Shown here: positions 24,033 to 27,238 of the stretch, piece after piece
How positions within the stretch are numbered: the first letter of the stretch is position 1
How the letters are laid out: each line of letters begins with the position of its first letter
Assembly: GCA_051878315.1 (NCBI GenBank)
Contig: JBJEJW010000011.1
Span: forward strand, 1 to 27,238
DNA: 27,238 nt
Direction of reading: 5' to 3'
Source: W0P28-013 sp051878315
GTDB taxonomy: Bacteria; Bacteroidota; Bacteroidia; Bacteroidales; Paludibacteraceae
The notes under the pieces: generated by a model
Database searches by the model: none
Told to the model about the DNA's origin: nothing
What the model saw: the letters and a program-made list of their open reading frames with translations, nothing else
Position numbers and translations under genes: made by a program

Positions 24033-24686
24033 ATGAAGAAATTTTATCTCGTTTTGTGCGCCGTGCTGTTTGCTGTGGCGTCGTTTGCGGTCGAGTATCA
24101 GGCTCCCGTTATCGTGTGGGAGGGTACAAGCAGCCCGCTGTATGGTTATGATAATCACATTATAATAAATCAAGAGGCCTACGATTGGTCGAAAGTAGTT
24201 GAAAATACGCGCATTACAATTTTGTTCAAAGATGCACTGACCGAATTGCGTTATCTGTATTTGTATGCGTGCGCATCGAAAGAAGATTATGAAAAATATG
24301 CAAGTTCTACAATTGACGGCGCTTGTTTCGCCTTTGATGATGTGGCTTCGTATGATTTATCAGCCGGTGATACACAATTTCAAATAGTATTGTCCGGCGA
24401 TGGTGTAGCAGCATTGCAGTTAGTACCTTCGCTGTTTGCGTGGGTGTCGGCTCAAACGCCTGTGATGACAAAAGTGTTGGTCGAATTTCCGGTCGGGGCA
24501 ACTACCAATTTGTCAGAAACATACGCTATGCGAGTGTATGTACACGACAATACTATTGTGGCGCCGGAGAATGCGCAAATCTACAGTATTACGGGGCAGA
24601 ATGTTACGCATCTCAACGGGCAACTTGCCAAAGGTGTTTATGTGGTGCGTTGCGATAGACAAACCATCAAGATGGTCGTTAAATAA
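24033..24686 (+). CDS. Small secreted protein with type IX secretion-like C-terminal tail
   Basis: A protein of about 217 residues with a signal peptide MKKFYLVLCAVLFAVASFA and a mature, beta-rich body that I do not recognise. The body contains PVIVWEGTSSPLYGYDNHII, ITILFKDALTELRYLYLYAC and LSAGDTQFQIVLSGDG. The C-terminus (AQIYSITGQNVTHLNGQLAK then GVYVVRCDRQTIKMVVK) is a clear Por_Secre_tail type domain, the sorting signal for the type IX secretion system or a derivative of it. It should therefore be exported to the cell surface or outside. It is monocistronic, with its own promoter and a bidirectional terminator. The start at 24033 is preferred over the ATG at 23991, which lies in the promoter. 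Confidence 0.75.
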   Translation: MKKFYLVLCAVLFAVASFAVEYQAPVIVWEGTSSPLYGYDNHIIINQEAYDWSKVVENTRITILFKDALTELRYLYLYACASKEDYEKYASSTIDGACFAFDDVASYDLSAGDTQFQIVLSGDGVAALQLVPSLFAWVSAQTPVMTKVLVEFPVGATTNLSETYAMRVYVHDNTIVAPENAQIYSITGQNVTHLNGQLAKGVYVVRCDRQTIKMVVK

Positions 24687-24707
24687 TAGTCAATTTGATA
24701 TAAATAC

Positions 24708-24738
24708 AAAAAACACGCTCAATTCGAGCGTGTTTTTT
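24708..24738. terminator. Bidirectional terminator between convergent genes
   Basis: AAAACACGCTC (24710-24720) pairs with GAGCGTGTTTT (24726-24736) over a 5-base loop, giving A-runs and T-runs on both sides. It can serve both the secreted protein gene and the aminopeptidase gene. Confidence 0.88.
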
Positions 24739-24752
24739 TGTGTACACTTGGT

Positions 24753-26528
24753 TTACAGCGGCAGTGTTTTGTCGTGCAACCATGCGCGTTCGACATCGGT
24801 AAGGTGCGGCGCGAGGCGTTCGTAAACCATTTTGTGGTAATTATTCAGCCATGCCACTTCGTCGGCGGTAAGCAGTGTACGGTCGAGTGCCGTTGTGTCG
24901 AACGGGAATAATGTCAGTACTTCGAAACCGAGGAAACGTCCAAATTCATTTGTTTCGATGTCGCATACGGCTACTAAGTTTTCGTGGCGGATTCCATATT
25001 CGCCGGCGATGTAAACGCCGGGTTCGTCGCTCACGACCATGCCCGGTTCGAGCCGTGTCGGATTATTGTCGGTGCGTATGCTTTGCGGTCCTTCGTGGTC
25101 GCCAAGGAAGTGCCCGACGCCGTGCCCGGTGCCGTGCCCGTAACTCAATCCGTGTTGCCAAAGGAATTGTCGTGCCAAAATGTCTAATTGGTTGCCGCGT
25201 GTGCCGTAAGGGAAACGTGCCGTTGCCAACGCAATGTGTCCTTTCAATACAAGGGTGTAGTCGCGTTTTTGTCGGGCAGTGGTAGCTCCGAGTGGAATGG
25301 TGCGTGTGATGTCGGTGGTGGCGTCGTAGAATTGTGCACCACTATCGAGCAGTAAAAAGTTTTCTGATTTCAGCGGCACGTCGCTTTCGGGTGTGGAACT
25401 ATAGTGTACGATGGCACCGTGGTCGGCATAGCCTGCAATGGTACCGAAACTTTCGGTAACGAAAAGATCTTGCTCGGTGCGGAACTCATGTAGTTTGTCG
25501 ATGACGCTTAATTCGGTTTCGGTGCCGGCTGGGACGGCTTGCTCGAGCCACATCATAAAGCGTGTCAGGGCTACGCCGTCTTTTTCCATGGCGCGTCTGA
25601 AACCTGCGAGCTCGGTGGCATTTTTGACACATTTTTCGGCAAAAACGGGCGATGGCAAGTTGACTATCGTGGCGTTTGTAACTGCCTGATAAAGAGCATA
25701 ATTAACTTTTGAATGGTCAAGTCCGATGGTGGCACTTGTTGGCAAGGTGTTCAAATAGTTGTACACCGATTCGTATGGCGCTGTTTGAATGTTGTTTTGT
25801 GCAAAATAGTTGTTTAGTGCAAGGTCGGTCTTGTCCGGGTCGATGAAAACGATAACTCGCTCGTTCTCGACAGCGGCAAAAGCGATGGTTACAGGGTTGT
25901 AGGCAATGTCGGCGCCGCGCACGTTGAGCAACCATGCAATGTCGTCGAGGGCAGTGAATAGTGTAACTGTCACATGGGCGTTGGCCATTTTTTTGCGTAC
26001 AAATTGTAGTTTGTTGGCAGTGGTACGACCGCTGAATTGTTCGGGTAGTTCGTATGTGCGTGTTTTGGGTAGTGCAGGGCGGTTGTGCCACACTTGCGCT
26101 ATCAGGTCGTGTCGTGTATCGAGGTTGAGTCCGTTATCGGCGAGTTCTTGGCGCAACGAGTTGAGGTCGTTGGTGGCGAACATGGCGGCATTGACGGCCA
26201 CGATATCGCCGTGTTTCAATGTTTGTCCCAACCATTCGCTAATGGTTGGAGTACCGATTTCGCCATCTTTTTGGAGGATTAATCCCGATGGTTTCAATTG
26301 CTCGGCAGCCTGCAAAAAGTAGCGCGAGTCGGTCCATAGGCAGCCTCCGGTTTGTGTGATGACGGCAGTTCCTGCCGAGCCGGTGAACCCCGAAACGAAT
26401 TGGCGTTCTTGCCAATGTTCGGCTACATATTCGCTGCCGTGCGGGTCGGTGCTTGGCACTATCAGTGCCGCTACATGATGTTGCTCCATCAGTTGGCGCA
26501 ACGCTGTCAGTCGTTCTTTTACGTTCAT
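24753..26528 (-). CDS. pepP: Xaa-Pro aminopeptidase (aminopeptidase P, M24B family)
   Basis: A 591-residue cytoplasmic metallopeptidase that removes N-terminal residues before proline. It has the long three-part layout of eukaryotic-like APP1. Creatinase N domains are at about 5-130 (VPSTDPHGSEYVAEHWQERQ) and 155-300. The pita-bread catalytic domain spans about 310-530. A C-terminal extension begins near 535 (GFEVLTLFPFDTTALDRTLL). Metal ligands are in LLLDSGAQFYDATTDITRT (two Asp, near 395-407), GHGTGHGVGHFLG (His near 470), SDEPGVYIAGEYG and RHENL (Glu near 503 and 515). No signal peptide is present. A TATCTTTG box lies upstream (26562-26555), but the -33 is poor. Confidence 0.95.
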   Translation of the reverse strand: MNVKERLTALRQLMEQHHVAALIVPSTDPHGSEYVAEHWQERQFVSGFTGSAGTAVITQTGGCLWTDSRYFLQAAEQLKPSGLILQKDGEIGTPTISEWLGQTLKHGDIVAVNAAMFATNDLNSLRQELADNGLNLDTRHDLIAQVWHNRPALPKTRTYELPEQFSGRTTANKLQFVRKKMANAHVTVTLFTALDDIAWLLNVRGADIAYNPVTIAFAAVENERVIVFIDPDKTDLALNNYFAQNNIQTAPYESVYNYLNTLPTSATIGLDHSKVNYALYQAVTNATIVNLPSPVFAEKCVKNATELAGFRRAMEKDGVALTRFMMWLEQAVPAGTETELSVIDKLHEFRTEQDLFVTESFGTIAGYADHGAIVHYSSTPESDVPLKSENFLLLDSGAQFYDATTDITRTIPLGATTARQKRDYTLVLKGHIALATARFPYGTRGNQLDILARQFLWQHGLSYGHGTGHGVGHFLGDHEGPQSIRTDNNPTRLEPGMVVSDEPGVYIAGEYGIRHENLVAVCDIETNEFGRFLGFEVLTLFPFDTTALDRTLLTADEVAWLNNYHKMVYERLAPHLTDVERAWLHDKTLPL

Positions 26529-26554
26529 GGTTTATTCGTTTTGTTATGCGTCTG

Positions 26555-26562
26555 CAAAGATA
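26555..26562 (-). promoter_or_regulatory. Probable -7 box of the aminopeptidase gene
   Basis: On the minus strand TATCTTTG followed by GCA lies 27 bases before the ATG at 26528. No TTG is seen at the expected -33 spacing, so only the -7 part is supported. Confidence 0.45.
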
Positions 26563-26609
26563 TGAAAAAAATGCATAAGATGTTGTGCCGATTGCCGATT
26601 TGTTTGTGT

Positions 26610-26654
26610 CAACAAACAAAGGCAACACGTGCCTATTGGGCGTGGTGCTGCCTT
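26610..26654 (-). terminator. Probable terminator of the ferritin gene
   Basis: On the minus strand AAGGCA (26654-26649) pairs with TGCCTT (26624-26619), and an inner six-pair stem with two G-T pairs closes the hairpin. It is followed by TGTTTGTT. It separates ferritin from the aminopeptidase gene. Confidence 0.55.
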
Positions 26655-26676
26655 GTCGTCTGTCGTGCAACGTCGT

Positions 26677-27159
26677 TTATTGGCGGCTGCCGTATTGTTG
26701 GTCGAGGTTGAAAATGGCAGTGTCGCCCATTTTTCGGATGCGGTCAACAATGCTCGAAGCGGTGGCTTCCTCTTCAACTTGTTCGCGTACGAATCCCCAT
26801 AGAAAATCCTGTGTCGCTTTGTCGTTTTCGTCGGTTGCGATGTCCACGAGTTCGTCAATCCAGCGCGATACTTTGCATTCGTGTGCGTAAACTGCTTCGA
26901 AAACGTTTAATGGCGTTGTCCATGTGGTTGGAACGGCATCAATTTGCCCGAAAGCAGCGGTTCCGCCGCGTTTGATGACATAATTGGCCATAGTGTAGGC
27001 GTGTTCCATCTCTTCTTGCGATTGTTTTTTCATCCATGTGGCAAAGCCTCCGAATCTTTCTTTGTCGAGGTAGAAAGCCATCGATAAATAGAGGTTTGCA
27101 GACCAGATTTCGCGCGTAATTTGCGCATTGATAGCATTTTGCAATTTTTCGGTAATCAT
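26677..27159 (-). CDS. ftnA: Ferritin (FtnA type, non-haem)
   Basis: A 160-residue iron-storage protein of the bacterial FtnA type, expected to form a 24-subunit shell. The di-iron ferroxidase ligands fall at E. coli FtnA positions: E17 (REIWSANLYLSM), E50 and H53 (EEMEHAYTM), E94 (YAHECKVS), Q127 and E130 (REQVEEEATAS), plus E129 for the third iron site. No haem-binding Met of the bacterioferritin type was seen in the matching helix. The gene starts at ATG 27159. The 79 bases upstream hold a palindrome (27192-27210) but no good promoter of the usual type. Confidence 0.95.
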   Translation of the reverse strand: MITEKLQNAINAQITREIWSANLYLSMAFYLDKERFGGFATWMKKQSQEEMEHAYTMANYVIKRGGTAAFGQIDAVPTTWTTPLNVFEAVYAHECKVSRWIDELVDIATDENDKATQDFLWGFVREQVEEEATASSIVDRIRKMGDTAIFNLDQQYGSRQ

Positions 27160-27191
27160 AATGAATAGTGTTTTAATGTGGTTACATTAGT

Positions 27192-27210
27192 GTCCCGTTA
27201 AAATTGGGAC
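27192..27210. repeat. Palindrome upstream of ferritin
   Basis: GTCCCGTTAAAATTGGGAC has GTCCC/GGGAC arms around a 9-base AT-rich centre and ends 33 bases before the ferritin ATG. It could be an operator or an insertion-sequence end continuing beyond the window. Nothing in the window decides. Confidence 0.4.
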
Positions 27211-27238
27211 GAAGTTAAATTTAATCAAACAGTCCCTC

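Noticed and set aside
1..27238. tRNA, rRNA or CRISPR array
   Set aside because: No TPsiC-like GGTTCGAATCC arms with a cloverleaf, no rRNA core sequences and no regularly spaced repeats were found by eye on either strand.

Overview
The window looks like a chromosomal segment of a Bacteroidota bacterium, most likely order Bacteroidales. Several signs agree. Genes are preceded by the Bacteroidetes-type promoter (TTTG or TTG, about 19-20 bases, then TAnnTTTG). Shine-Dalgarno sequences are mostly weak or absent. Two proteins end in a type IX secretion-like tail (GVYVV...K(I/M)VV(K/R)). There is a DUF4831 protein beside uvrA, a TonB-dependent receptor with an N-terminal carboxypeptidase-regulatory-like domain, PorT-like beta-barrels and many short lipoproteins. 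No rRNA, tRNA, CRISPR array, transposase gene or phage gene was found.

Layout. Bases 1-68 are the 3' end of a secreted protein, followed by a terminator. Bases 340-4203 hold a DUF4831 protein and uvrA. A promoter at 4209-4241 appears to drive a seven-gene plus-strand run to 10648: Wzz-like membrane protein, GHL10/UPF0748 glycoside-hydrolase-like protein, M16 peptidase, O-methyltransferase, hot-dog thioesterase, endonuclease IV and a Yip1-like membrane protein. A second promoter serves an FKBP-type lipoprotein and an outer-membrane barrel (10722-11924), ended by a terminator. Convergent to these, trxB and a polysaccharide flippase form a minus-strand pair (11996-14486).

Bases 14508-17800 form an accessory-looking island. 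A palindrome-rich intergenic repeat lies at each side (14611-14785 and 17287-17510). Between them are a strong promoter, a heavily structured non-coding stretch of about 280 bases with an internal terminator, a small unrecognised protein, a small beta-barrel and two lipoproteins, one with an InlB-type repeat plus a probable OB fold. Just beyond, on the minus strand, is a complete SRP (4.5S) RNA gene with its own promoter and terminator.

The rest is mostly housekeeping. On the minus strand uvrD/pcrA is followed by a TonB-dependent receptor. On the plus strand are class II fructose-bisphosphate aldolase and a small secreted protein with a type IX-like tail. On the minus strand are ferritin and an aminopeptidase P. 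DNA repair is well represented (uvrA, nfo, uvrD), as are envelope biogenesis and surface proteins. No defence system or biosynthetic cluster was recognised. The least explained part is the structured RNA and small secreted-protein cassette at about 14792-17209.
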